Source of the DNA: Juglans regia
Lineage: Eukaryota; Streptophyta; Magnoliopsida; Fagales; Juglandaceae
DNA: 64,000 nucleotides
Assembly (NCBI RefSeq): GCF_001411555.2
Contig: NC_049909.1
Coordinates: 4,139,875 to 4,203,874 of the forward strand
Direction of reading: 5' to 3'
Part shown: in pieces, positions 12,099 through 23,083 of the stretch
How positions within the stretch are numbered: the stretch's first letter is position 1
How the letters are laid out: the number at the start of each line of letters is the position of its first letter
Notes under the pieces: generated by a model
The model's database searches: none
What the model saw: only the letters and a program-made list of their open reading frames with translations
Told to the model about the DNA's origin: nothing
Made by a program: the position numbers and the translations under genes

Positions 12099-12579
12099 CA
12101 AGGCAAGAACGAACATAAATCTATAATTTGAGGAAAAATAACTAATCTTACCCTTACTTCAAGAAAGATATTAAATGTTTCCTTCCATATTTGTACAAAT
12201 TCATTTTCTTAAAGTAGTACTTCAATGTAATCAACGTAGAATTTGAACTTAGATACCCCATATCAATTTGGGTTTGTATCATTTTCTCCGACAATCACCC
12301 TCATATGGGAGGGGTCAAGCTTGAAGACTTCTCATTAATTTATGGAAAATAAAACTATCATGCACATTGCATTCCGGTTCTACATATCAAATTGGAGGGT
12401 TCTGGTCTTCTAAGGGAATTTCCTATTGTTGGCATATAGGAATTAGGACTACAGAAACAATAGTTGCAATACGGAAATATAGTATTTTTACTCAATAATC
12501 GAATACTTTTGGCTCTAAATACTGCATACTAATTTATTTCATTTGTAAATCGAAAAAGGTATTCCTAATTGTTATCGTA
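12099..12579. other. Spacer without recognised features
   Basis: AT-rich sequence between the long LTR unit and the LINE target-site duplication. No open frame, repeat or motif that I can support. Confidence 0.6.
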
Positions 12580-13707
12580 TTTTATTTTGTCTTCTTTTTT
12601 TTTTAATCAAAACATCGAACTTGTATTCATTCTTCTTCAACTGTTACATTTTTATCCTTTTGAACATAATATTGTATACCTATAGGGCCTTCTTCTATCC
12701 AGATTCTTTCCTCATGTACAAGTAAAGAAGTTTTTGCTAGGAAATGAGCTACACAATTACACTCCCTATATGTATGTATGACTGTCCAGTTAGTTCTATT
12801 TTTCAAAACCCCTTTTATGTCTTCCACAAGTTGACCATGCCATTCCCAGCTAGCTTCAGAATCAGTCACTACTTTAATCACACCCAGAGCATCCCCTTCA
12901 AAGATCACTTTCGATAAGTTCAACTCTGCACACAACTTCATAGCACGCCAAAGAGCCTGCAACTCAGCTACTAGAGGTGAAGTTGCTACTCCCTTCTGAG
13001 CACACATTGAGACCAACACATCTCCATGCTCATCCTTTATCACTACACTGATTCCCATCCTTCCATCATTAACCTTTAGTGCAGCATCCCAATTAACCTT
13101 CACTTGGCCTTCTGTAGGAGCCTTCCATTTGCATAACCTTTTTGCCTGAATTCTATTAATCTGGCTCCTGGGTTGTTTTTGTTGAACTTCCTGGAACTGA
13201 ATCAAAAAGTCAGTAGCTTGCCTAAAAATCACATCAGGCCCTTCAAATTTATTTTCAAACACAAAGCTATTTCGCCTCAACCAAATCCTTCTCAGTACTA
13301 CTGCCATTAGCTCCACTTCTTCTCTTTTCAGTTTATTACACCAGTCTGCCCATAGCTCCTGTATATCCTTCTCAGTAGATGCCCATTTCTGCACAGGACT
13401 AAGCTTATCTACCCAAACATCCATAGCTCCACCATAGCTCCATAGAGCATGAGAAACTGTTTCCTTCTGCAATTTACAAATTGGACAGTAGTAATCTTTA
13501 ACTATCTTCGTGAAAGACAAGTTAAATTTTGTAGGAAGACAGTTATTCATTGCTTTCCAAAGAAACATTTTCACTACACCAGGTACATTTAAACTCCACA
13601 ACACCTTCCAGATCTCTATACCAACTTTCGATACCTCCCCATTTTCTCTATTTTTCCTGCACAACTCCAGATGATATGCACTTTTGACATCAAACAGACC
13701 AGTCTTA

Positions 13708-15581
13708 GGGTACGTTTGGGTGTTGAAAAGTGTTGAGAAGTGTTGAAAATGTTTGTGAATAGTTATGAGTAGAGATTGAAGTGAGTTTGTGGGTCCCATT
13801 AAGAGTATTTTGAGTTGTTTGGATGTGTGAAGTATGTTGAGTTGTTGACTTTTGAGTAGGTAGTTGAAAAATGTGTGGGTCCCATAAATATTATAGTGAT
13901 TTTATTTTTAGTAATAAATATTATAATGATTTTATTATAGTGATTTTTTAATATTAATAAATATTGTAGTGATTTTATTTTACTTTTATATATAATAATG
14001 ATAAATAGTATAATGATTTTATTTTTCATTTATATATAATTGTGATAAATATTATAATGATTTTATTTATATATATATATATAATAGTTATAAATATTAT
14101 AGTAATGTAATGATTTTATTTTTAATTTATATATAATAGTGATAAATATTATAGTGTTTATTTTTTATTTATATATAATAATTTATATATATATAGTGAT
14201 AATATATTATAGTAGTTTATTTTTTATTTATATATAATAGTGATTTTATTTTTTATTTATATATTTTAGTGATTTTATTTTTTATTTATATATTATAGTG
14301 ATTTTATTTTTTTATTTATATATTATAGCGATTTTATTTTTTATTTATATATTATAGTGATTTTTATTTATTTATATATTATAATGATTTTTTTTTATAT
14401 TTAATAGTGATAAATATTATAGTGATTTTATTTTTTATTTATATATTATAGTGATTTTATTTTTTATTTATATATTATAATGATTTTATTTTTTTTATTT
14501 ATATTTAATAGTGATAAATATTATAGTGATTTTATTTTTTATTTATATATTATAGTGATTTTATTTTTTATTTATATATTATAATGATTTTATTTTTTTA
14601 TTTATATATTATAGTGATTTTATTTTTTATTTATATATTATAGCGATTTTATTTTTTATTTATATATAATAGTTATAAATATTTTTTATTTATATATTAT
14701 AGTGATTTTATTTTTTATTTATATATTATAGTGATTTTATTTATATATAATAGTGATAAATATTTTTTATTTATATATTATAGTGATTTTATTTTTTATT
14801 TATATATTATAGTGATTTTATTTTTTATTTATATATTATAGTGATTTTATTTTTTATTTATATATTATAGTGATTTTATTTTTTATTTATATATTATAGT
14901 GATTTTATTATTTATTTATATATTATAGTGATTTTATTTTTAATTTATATATTATAATGATTTTATTTTTTTATTTATATTTAATAGTGATAAATATTAT
15001 GGTGATTTTATTTTTTATTTATATATTGTAGCGATTTTATTTTTTATTTATATATAATAGCTATAAATATTTTTTATTTATATATAATAGTTATAAATAT
15101 TTTTTATTTATATATTATAGTGATTTTATTTTTTATTTATATATTATAGTGATTTTATTTTTTATTTATATATTATAGTGATTTTATTTTTTATTTATAT
15201 ATTATAGTGATTTTATTTTTTATTTATATATTATAGTGATTTTATTTTCTATTTATATATAATAGTGATAAATATTTTTTATTTATATATTATAGTGATT
15301 TTATTTTTTATTTATATATTATAGTGATTTTTTTTATTTATATTTTATAATGATTTTTTTTTATATATTTAATAGTGATAAATATTATAGTGATTTTATT
15401 TTTTATTTATATATAATAGTGATAACTATTATAGAATGTTTGTGAATAGTTATGAGTAGAGATTGAAGTAGGTTTGTGGGTCCCATTGAGAGTATTTTAA
15501 GTTGTTTGGCATGTGAAGTATTTTCAAGAGTGCGAGAATACTTAGAAAGTGTTGAGGAATGTTTGGTACCCAAACATAGCC
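13708..15581. mobile_element. PIF/Harbinger-type MITE inserted in the LINE
   Basis: The ends are GGGTACGTTTGGGT on the left and, read from the right, GGCTATGTTTGGGT, with TTA duplicated at 13705-13707 and 15582-15584. Removing the insert restores the LINE reading HTK-TGLFDVKSAYH. Both ends carry a direct copy of the same segment, AATGTTTGTGAATAGTTATG (from about 13748 and about 15434) including GTGGGTCCCATT. The interior is almost entirely an AT-rich tandem array. No transposase. Confidence 0.82.
13880..15432. repeat. AT-rich minisatellite, 29-bp unit, about 1.5 kb
   Basis: About fifty imperfect copies of a unit made of TTTTATTTTTTATTTATAT followed by ATTATAGTGA, with variants carrying TATAATAGTGATAAATATT. 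It fills the core of the Harbinger-type MITE, between the two direct copies of the MITE's subterminal sequence. Confidence 0.92.
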
Positions 15582-18500
15582 TTAGTATGAGCCCAAATTA
15601 ATTTATTAGGTAGCCCTGATGAACTAATAGGTAAGCTGCAGACAAGAGTTGCCTCTTCTTCATTTAAAATGTCGTTTACCATCTCTGTTTTCCAAGTCTT
15701 AGTATCCCCATTAATGAGTTCCTTGACCTTTGCTTCAGCTGCTAGTACAGTTATGGGAGTTTGAATCCTGAAAGTAGACAGTTTTTATATCCATTTGTCT
15801 CTCCTTATGTTGATACTCTCCCCATCACCTATTCTCCACACCAACCCTTCCTTTAACAACTCCAAAGAATCTCATAAACTCCTCCAAATAACTGATGGCC
15901 TATGACCCAGCTTTGAAACCAAAATTTCAGAATGCCTAAAGTATTTATCCTTCAGGACCTTTGCAGCCAAGGAGTGAGGATTTGTCAACATTCTCCAACA
16001 TTGCTTTGCTAATAGACCCTTGTTGAAACTTACAAGTTCTCTAAAGCCCAGTCCTCCACTAGCTTTTACAACCCCCATTTTTTCCTAGCTCCTCCATTGA
16101 ATTTTATTATTTTCCTTTTTGAAACCCCACCAGAATTTAGCCATTTGAGCAGCTATCTCCTTGCATAATTTCTTTGGAAGCTGGAAGACTGTCAAATATG
16201 TTGGGATGGCTTGAATTACAGCCTTTAACAGCACCTCCTTACTCGAGGGTGATAGAAATTGATTTTTCCAATTACTAATCTTCTCCCACACTCGATCCTT
16301 AATGACTCTAAAAGAGTTGTATTTTGATCTACCAACCATACTTGGCAAACCCAAGTATTTTTCACAATTATTATGTTGTCTTGCCCCCATCTCTTTCATC
16401 ATTTTTTCTCTCATAGAAACATGGACTTTGGGACTGAAGAAGATTGTAGTTTTATGCTTGTTTAAACTCTGGCCTGAGGCAGCTTCATAAAGCTCAAGAA
16501 TACCATTAATCTTTTTCCATTCCAACCAACTTGCCTTCCCAAAAATAATGTAATCATCTGCAAATAGTAAGTGAGTAACCCTTATACCTCTTCTAGCAAC
16601 TGACACCCCTCTCAGTTCTGAGCATAGCACTTAGACCTTCAGCACACAAAAGGAAAAGATAGGGAGATAAGGGATCTCCCTGTCTCAGTCCCCTTGTAGG
16701 GAAGATAGTCTCTCCTAGTCTACCATTTGTTAAAACTGCATAAGACACTGAAGAAATACAATCCATTATCAAACCAGTCCACCTATCCCCAAATCCCAAC
16801 TTTCTCATCACTACTTCAAGGTAAGACCATTCTACTCTATCATAAGCCTTTGAGATATCCAATTTTAAAGCCATGCTGCCATCCTTACTTCTTTGCCTTG
16901 TTTGCATAGAATGCAACACTTCATAAGCTGCTACAATGTTGTCAGAGTCAGCCTCCCAAGAATGAAGGCACTCTGATTTTTAGAAATGATAACATCCATA
17001 ACTTTCTTTAATCTGTTGGCAAGAGTTTTTGCTGCAAGCTTATACATAACATTGCATAAGCTTATTGGTCTAAACTCATTAACATTTTTAGGATCACTCA
17101 CTTTAGGAATTAAAGCTATATAGGTGTAGTTTAGAGAAGAAACCATCGTTCCACCATTGAGGAACTGAAGCACTGCGCCACACACATCATCACCCACAAT
17201 ATGCCAAAAAGATTGAAAAAAGCATGCCCCAAAACCATGTGGTCCTGGGGATTTTAAAGGTCCCATCATCTTCAGAGCCTCCTCTACTTCCTCCCTCATA
17301 AAAACCTTCTCCAAAGATTCATTCATTTCATCATTTACCCTTCTCTCTACTATGTCAAGGCACTTTTCAATCACTTCAACTCTCAGACTAGCAGTTTTAT
17401 ACACCTCATCAAAATGGTCTTTGAAAGCTTCTACAACTCCATCTTGCTCTAACCTCAAGGTTCCTTTTCTGTCTACAATTGAAGATATTTTACTTCTTTT
17501 CTTCCTCTGATTTGCACGCTCATGAAAGAACCTTGTGTTTCGATCACTATGGTTGTACCAGTTCCTCTTGGCCCTTTGTTTCCACATAATATCCTCCTGT
17601 TCCATCAACTCTCCCACCTCCTTCTGTAAGCTTCTCAGCTCCTCTACATTATGAGGCCCCAACTCTTCCTGTACTTCCTTAATCCTTCTTGTAATCTGTT
17701 CAATCTCTTTTGCTCTCCTCTTATCTTTGCTTTTAAAACATGTCATAAGAGTCCTGCTACAACAATTCAATCGAGCTTGCACCATTCTCCCATGGTCATT
17801 TATCTGTTGTCCTTTATCCCATTCTATCTTTATTCTGTCCTCACAGTCCTCCTCTTTAATCCAGCTGGCCTCAAACCTGAACAAAGCCTGCCATCTTCCT
17901 TTTATATTGACAACCCCATTTGTTGACATCAATATAGGCAAATGATCTGAACTTCTTTCTGGCAAGCCTTCCACTCTTACTTCTCTGAACAATTCCTTCC
18001 ACTTATTGTTTGCCAAACACCTATCTAACCTCTCTTTTGTAAAAGAGAGATCAGCATGCCTATTGCTCCATGTAAAGAAACCACTGCAGCAGCCTAGATC
18101 AAAAAGTTGATTATCTTCTAACACTTCTCTGAATTGACTCAATTGTGTTTCAGGTCTTGCCCTTCCTCCCACCTTTTCATTTTGGAAGAGAATCTCATTG
18201 AAATCCCCTACCACACACCAAGGTTCCTGTTCTTTTGGCCTCAAACTCCGTAATAAGTCCCAAGACCACTTCCTTTTCCCTGTCTCAGCATGCCCATAGA
18301 ACCCAGTAAACAGCCATTTCTTGCCCTTACCTTCTATTCTGACCTCAGCATTGATGTGCCAAGTAGAATAGTTTTTTATTTCCACTTCCTCATTACTCCT
18401 CCAGAACAATGTCAAACCCCCCTTCCTTCCAACATAATCTACTACAAAACATCCCTCCATCCCAAGTCTTCTCTTCAGAATTTCAACTATTCCAACTGTG

Positions 18501-18611
18501 AGCATGGTTTCAATCAAGAATACCATGTTGGCCTGCTTTTCCTTCGCCATAAGGCAAAGATCATGAACTGTCCGAGGTTGCCAAGCCCTCGACAGTTCCA
18601 ACTTATAATAT

Positions 18612-19931
18612 TCATAATACCAGGCGAGGCTGCTCAGCAACCACCGCCCCTAAATTTCCTTCCTCAACAACTACCTTCTCCATTCTGGCTTTTTTCATTA
18701 CACCCTCCTCCTTATCCCCTTCCCTACTATCAGCATCTCTTTTGTTCAGAAAAGGAAAGAAGTTTGAGATTTTACTAGTATTTGTTCTACCTCTGACTCT
18801 TCTTTTCCAACTACCCCTCCTTCCCCCACGAGAACTCTCCTTATTCTGTACTTCCTCCATAGCCAACACTAAAGTCACGTTTCTTTTATTTGAGGAAATA
18901 TCCAGATCACTATTGTTCATATGAGGGTTCTTTTCAGCTTCCTGATTTAAATCACCTTCATCAGTCCCATCTATTTGACACACCACAACATTCTCCCCTT
19001 CAATCCCAACTCCCACTCCTCCCTTCTCCCCTTCACCCTCAACTTCCACACATTTCTCCATCCCATCTCCAAAAGAGTCCTCCCTATCCTTTGACCCTGT
19101 AAAAGAGCCGTGTGAAGCTTCATTCTCTAATTCATTATTTTTATATTCTTCCCTTCCCTCAAACCACCTTAGATTCCTTGATGGAGCTCTCAGCCAAGTA
19201 CCATATTGTAATTCCCCACCCTTCATCCCCTGTTTACTCATCTTCCCATCCCCACATCCTTCCTGATTATGTACAATTCTACCACAATAATAGCAGAATT
19301 TGGTAGTTTTTCATATTGAAATAGAACCCACATTTTCTTCCCCTTTACTTCTATGGTTCGTCCCCTTGCCAGAGGTTTCTTTAAATCACAAGAAATTTGA
19401 ACCCTTAAAACTCTACCCCAAGCCAACTCATGCTCATGTACATCAACACCCTTCACAGTCCCAACAGAATCACCAATCTGTTCTCCCATCCCCAGCATCA
19501 TACAGCTTAGCGGCAAGTTTAGCATCTGTATCCAGAAGCACTCTTGATCAAAATTCATCAGATGCGGTTGTGTTTCACCATCATAGTCCTTAATCACGAA
19601 AAAAAAAATTATCAAAGAGCCATGGACAGCCACTCATAACTTTCTCCTTATCATTCACCGAAGCAAAAGTGATAATGAAACAGTTTGTCCCAAACTCCTG
19701 AAATTCCATTGGTCTTCCTACCCTCCATATTTTCTCCATTGTTGATCTCACAATTTCGTTTCCTATCCTCCTCTCCGAACATATTTTCCCAACTACACTT
19801 CTCTTCCCTTTATTTTTTATCTTTTCCGAATACTTACAGTTCACCCCTATGGGCATATTTTCTTCCTCACTCAGCTTCAATCGTTCCCAGATTTTTGTCA
19901 CTTCCTCCATACCTTCACCTCTACCCGCCAT
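18612..19931 (-). pseudogene. LINE ORF1: DUF4283 plus CCHC zinc knuckle, two frameshifts
   Basis: The frame starts MAGRGEGMEEVTKIWERL and runs through a DUF4283-type RNA-binding region (RSTMEKIWRVG, VMSGCPWLFDN). It is then lost in a T-homopolymer (A-run at about 19600 on the plus strand). The next frame continues NLPLSCMMLGMGEQIGDSVG, typical of DUF4283. A 1-nt loss near 19290 breaks the zinc knuckle; restoring frame there would give a CYYC...H...C arrangement like CFKC...H...C of the intact copy. The basic, charged tail (KKARMEK) ends LVL-stop at 18612. Function in the live family is LINE RNP assembly and RNA binding. Confidence 0.88.
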
Positions 19932-20072
19932 AGCGTGTAGATACGACCCTCGCCTCCTTCAGCAGCAGCCCAGAGCAGCAGCAGAAGTAGAAACGGACTA
20001 ACAAAACTCCTCTCAATCGTTTTCAGAGAAAACGGTTAGAGAGAGAGACTAATTTTTTTATTTTGTCTTCTT

Positions 20073-20575
20073 AAATGATCATGTAGTATTCATAAAACCA
20101 CATCAGATTTTGGAAGTAATAAATCTTTACATGAATAAATATAAACTACTAAATCAAAAAAAAAAAAAAAAAATCTCTATACGACTGACGATCTAAATGA
20201 AAAAGGACAAATCTCAACATGACAAAATATATATTTATTTATTTGTTTATGTTAAAGTAATACTCTAGCTCATGAAATCCTTCTCTTATTTGTCAGTAAT
20301 TGGAGACCATAGGAAAGAAAATACAAGAAGAAGAAATTAGAATCCCTAGAAGAAGGGGACTTAGCGTTGGAGTGGTTGAGATTGAAACAATTAACAAAAG
20401 CCACCTAAATATAAATGAGTTTGTAATTGTTTTAAAAAAAAATAATGAGTTTGTAATTGTTTTAAAAAAAAATGTTTAAGGGATTGAAAAACAAAAATGT
20501 TTAAAATTTTTTTTACACTATCATTGATTTTTCTTGGAACCCATCCTGAGTGGGTATAGCAATGCATGCCCATAT
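20073..20575. other. Spacer with a poly(A) run and a 30-bp tandem duplication
   Basis: A17 near 20157 and two adjacent copies of AATGAGTTTGTAATTGTTTT plus an A-run (20414-20472). No gene. Confidence 0.6.
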
Positions 20576-20584
20576 ATAACTAAT

Positions 20585-21000
20585 GGAAAATGCTAGAGCT
20601 CCCATTGGGGGCTCCCGCTGGAGCTCTAGTGTATTTTTTTATGTGTATTTTTTAATTCTTTTTTTTATGTAGATGTTTTTAATGATTTTAAATATTTTTA
20701 AAAAATAAAAAAATTTATAATATTATTAAATAATACTTGCTTAATCACGAAGTAAAATATAAAATATTTTTATATGATTTTTTATTTTACTTCATGATTA
20801 AGGAAGTATTTTTTAATAATTTTTTTTTTTACTTCTTGATTAAGAAAGTGTTTTTAATAATGTTCTAAATTTATTTTATTTTTTAAAAAATATTAAAAAA
20901 TATTAAAAAAAATTATATAAAAAACAACTTAAAAAAAAATACATACAAAAATACACTACAGCCCCAGCGGGAGCCCCCAGCGGGGGCTGTAGCACAATCC
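20585..21000. mobile_element. Mutator-type foldback MITE
   Basis: Flanked by a perfect 9-bp TSD, ATAACTAAT (20576-20584 and 21001-21009). Nearly the whole 416 bp is an inverted repeat. The left arm begins GGAAAATGCTAGAGCTCCC; the right arm read inward begins GGATTGTGCTACAGCCCCC. Both continue GGGGGCTCCCGCTGG, then TGTATTTTT. AT-rich inner arms also pair (CTTAATCACGAAGTAAAAT with its inverted copy). A 9-bp TSD plus long terminal inverted repeats is the MULE signature. Non-coding. Confidence 0.87.
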
Positions 21001-21118
21001 ATAACTAATATACTTCCTTGAATTGAATGGTTTCAAATTTTAAGGAACCTTGTTTTTTTAAAACCTAATTAACTACTACACTATTATATAGAGCTTGCTT
21101 AAGTAATTGTAAACTGAC

Positions 21119-21323
21119 ACAGTTTGATTATGCAAATGAGATGAGATGTTTTATTAAAAATTGAATAAAATATTATTATAATATAATTTTGTAATATTAT
21201 TTTTATTTTTAAATTTAAAAAAATTAAATTATTTATTATATTTTATGTAGAAGTTCGAAAAATTTATAATGATTATATAAAGTAAGATAAGATAAAATAA
21301 TTTAATTTTACGTAACCAAACCA
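21119..21323. mobile_element. Degenerate MITE, Harbinger-like
   Basis: The left end GTTTGATTATGCAAATGAGATG pairs imperfectly with the right end, which read inward is GTTTGGTTACGTAAAATTAAA. The interior (GAGATGAGATG, AATTGAATAAAATATTATTATA, then ATAATGATTATA) is the same family as the better-preserved copy at 32182-32376. No clear TSD, so boundaries are approximate. Confidence 0.45.
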
Positions 21324-21850
21324 ACTATTTTTAAAGTATCACATACATGCTGTAAACCAAATTATATTGAGTATTGTAATTTTTCCACGTAAGAGACCAT
21401 AATTTATCCTAGTGTGTTTTTGTTCTGACGATCGAAAAATCCAACATAAAAAAGACCTTTTGTTGTCACAAAAGAGTCCGTCGGCAAAGGAATGGAAATC
21501 AATGACTTTCTTTTGTGCCGAGTAACGTTTTGAATACGTAATGATTGGACTGGAATATGACCTGATCAAAGGGGGATCAGCAAAGAAAGTCAAAAAAAGG
21601 TAAATCTTGTACTTATTGCCAAAGAAAAAGAAAGAGTAAATTTTGATGCGCATAATTAAGAATGAAGTTTCATATAAGTTAGAAAACAGATCATACAAAA
21701 GTTTCATATTATATTGTAAATTAAAAAGTCTTCTCTGAGCTCTCTCTGTGGAGAAAGAACAGGTGAAGGAAAAAGTCTCGGCTTACTCTTCGAGTGAGGG
21801 AGGAAGACTCTGCTCTAACTGTATTCCAGTGAAGTTAGGGTAAGGAGGTA

Positions 21851-23083
21851 ATGGAGGATCTGGAGAGAGGATGTGGTAAACTTAAGCTTACGGAAGAGGA
21901 AAATGAAGTGATTGAGGTGAGTGAAGATTTCATGATCAAGGGGACGGAGAAGGGTAATAATAGCTTGGTGGGGAAGTTGCTATCTGACCGAAAAGTGAAC
22001 AAAGAGGTGATCAGATCTACTATGAAAAAAATCTGGAAACTGAATGGCTCCTTTGTGTTCTATAATATTGTGCCCAACATGTTTGTTATATCGTTTGAGA
22101 ACCAGAAGGATAGAGAGAGAGTCCTGGAGGGGAAGCCGTGGCTGTTCGATAATCAACTGTTTGTTTTGAAGTTGTTTGATGGCTTAACCCCCCCGCAGAA
22201 AATGAACTTTGATTTCGAGGAATTCTGGGTACACCTAAACAATCTACCTTTAGCATGCATGTCAAGAGAAGTGGGAATGCAGATTGGAGCTACGGTTGGA
22301 AGTGTAAAAGGTGTGGATATAAGGGAGGATGGAATAGGATGGGGAAGCTTTCTAAGGGTTAAGATAGAAATAGACCTGAGAAAGAAAATTACAAGGGGTC
22401 GAATAGCTAATGTAATGGGCAACAAATTGTGGATTCCATTGAGCTATGAGAAGCTCCCTAAAGTGTGCTTTAAATGCGGCAAGATCTTCCATGGGGGTGA
22501 GGGCTGTCTCGAGACGGAAGGTATTAATGATAAACTTCAATATGGGGTATGGCTTAGAGCTAGCTATTCGGGAAGGGGAAAATCTTCAGAGTCTTCGAGC
22601 AATAAGATCAGCGGGAATATGAGTGAGAGTGAGGGTGAGTTTAATCATACTGTTGGGTCTTTGGGAGAAAAGGAATTGGGAGACGGGGGGAATGAGTCGC
22701 AGGCAGTGAAGGGAAAGGGTGCACAACAAGTGTTTGATAAAAACTCTGGGACAGGGGAGAGGACTGAAGGGGTAGGCAGAAGTGGGAAGACGGTGGAGGA
22801 GTGTGGGGTAGTGACTAGATTACAGCAACTAGAACATGATAAGGAGATGTCTGAAAACTTTGGGGGAGAGGAGAGAAGAAGGTGGAAAAGAAGGGCTAGA
22901 GGGGCAGTTACAAAGGATACACGAGGTTCTTGTTTGGGGGGAAAACGCAAGCTGAGAAGCGAGAAACCTGGAGACAACAGTAAGGGAGCATCAAAAAAAG
23001 GGAAAGCATGTATGGAGGAGGGAGGTTCAAAACATGATGTGATGTTGGTGGAGGCTGCTAGTCAGCTCCACCAACAACAATGA
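21851..23083 (+). CDS. LINE ORF1 protein (DUF4283, CCHC zinc knuckle)
   Basis: 410 residues. Residues about 35-180 form the DUF4283-type nucleic-acid-binding region (RSTMKKIWKLNG, RVLEGKPWLFDNQLF, HLNNLPLACMSREVG, GVDIREDGIGWG). A CCHC zinc knuckle follows at C206, C209, H214 and C219. The remaining 190 residues are low complexity, charged and Gly/Ser/Lys-rich (ERRRWKRRARGAVTK; KKGKACMEEGG). By family knowledge it binds LINE RNA and forms the RNP with ORF2p. The stop overlaps the ORF2 start (ATGA), which suggests termination-reinitiation for ORF2. The start chosen is the first ATG after the purine-rich leader (AAGGAGGTAATGG). No disabling change seen. Confidence 0.94.
   Translation: MEDLERGCGKLKLTEEENEVIEVSEDFMIKGTEKGNNSLVGKLLSDRKVNKEVIRSTMKKIWKLNGSFVFYNIVPNMFVISFENQKDRERVLEGKPWLFDNQLFVLKLFDGLTPPQKMNFDFEEFWVHLNNLPLACMSREVGMQIGATVGSVKGVDIREDGIGWGSFLRVKIEIDLRKKITRGRIANVMGNKLWIPLSYEKLPKVCFKCGKIFHGGEGCLETEGINDKLQYGVWLRASYSGRGKSSESSSNKISGNMSESEGEFNHTVGSLGEKELGDGGNESQAVKGKGAQQVFDKNSGTGERTEGVGRSGKTVEECGVVTRLQQLEHDKEMSENFGGEERRRWKRRARGAVTKDTRGSCLGGKRKLRSEKPGDNSKGASKKGKACMEEGGSKHDVMLVEAASQLHQQQ

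Larger units (their letters stand above)
12627..18615 (-). pseudogene. LINE ORF2: endonuclease-reverse transcriptase-RNase H, multiply broken
   Basis: The start is ATG at 18615, overlapping the ORF1 stop as ATGA; MNIISWNCRGLGN then loses frame by one missing base near 18590. The endonuclease follows (GDFNEIL, SDHLPILM; 18.55-17.9 kb), then RT block FRPISLCNVMYKL (about 17.07 kb), a 1-nt deletion after NQSAFILGRL (about 16.93 kb), ALKLDISKAYDRVEW, RGLRQGDPLSPYLF, a frameshift near 16.62 kb, and the catalytic LLFADDYIIF (about 16.57 kb). Nonsense codons lie at 16085-16087 (TAG) and 15872-15874 (TGA), both where Trp is expected. The MITE sits between HTK and TGLFDVKSAYH. The zf-RVT domain (FLWKAMNNCLPTK, YYCPIC) and RNase H (NWDAALK, FEGDALGVI, CVAHFLAK) are in 13.70-12.63 kb. 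Confidence 0.92.
12597..20055 (-). mobile_element. Full-length but dead L1-type LINE (RIL-like), minus strand
   Basis: Bounded by a 17-bp TSD, TTTTATTTTGTCTTCTT (12580-12596 and 20056-20072). The T-run at 12597-12604 is the poly(A) tail in minus sense. Order in minus sense: 5' UTR (20055-19932), ORF1 (19931-18612), ORF2 (18615-12627), short 3' UTR, tail. At least four frameshifts and two nonsense codons disable it, and a Harbinger-type MITE (13708-15581) splits ORF2. It is the same broad lineage as the intact LINE at 21.7 kb, including the ORF1/ORF2 ATGA overlap. Confidence 0.93.

Noticed and set aside
13880..15432. Centromeric-type satellite or CRISPR-like array
   Set aside because: Units are directly adjacent 29-bp AT repeats without spacers, confined within a MITE.
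18612..19241. Stand-alone basic protein of 209 aa
   Set aside because: It is the C-terminal part of the frameshifted LINE ORF1, not an independent gene.
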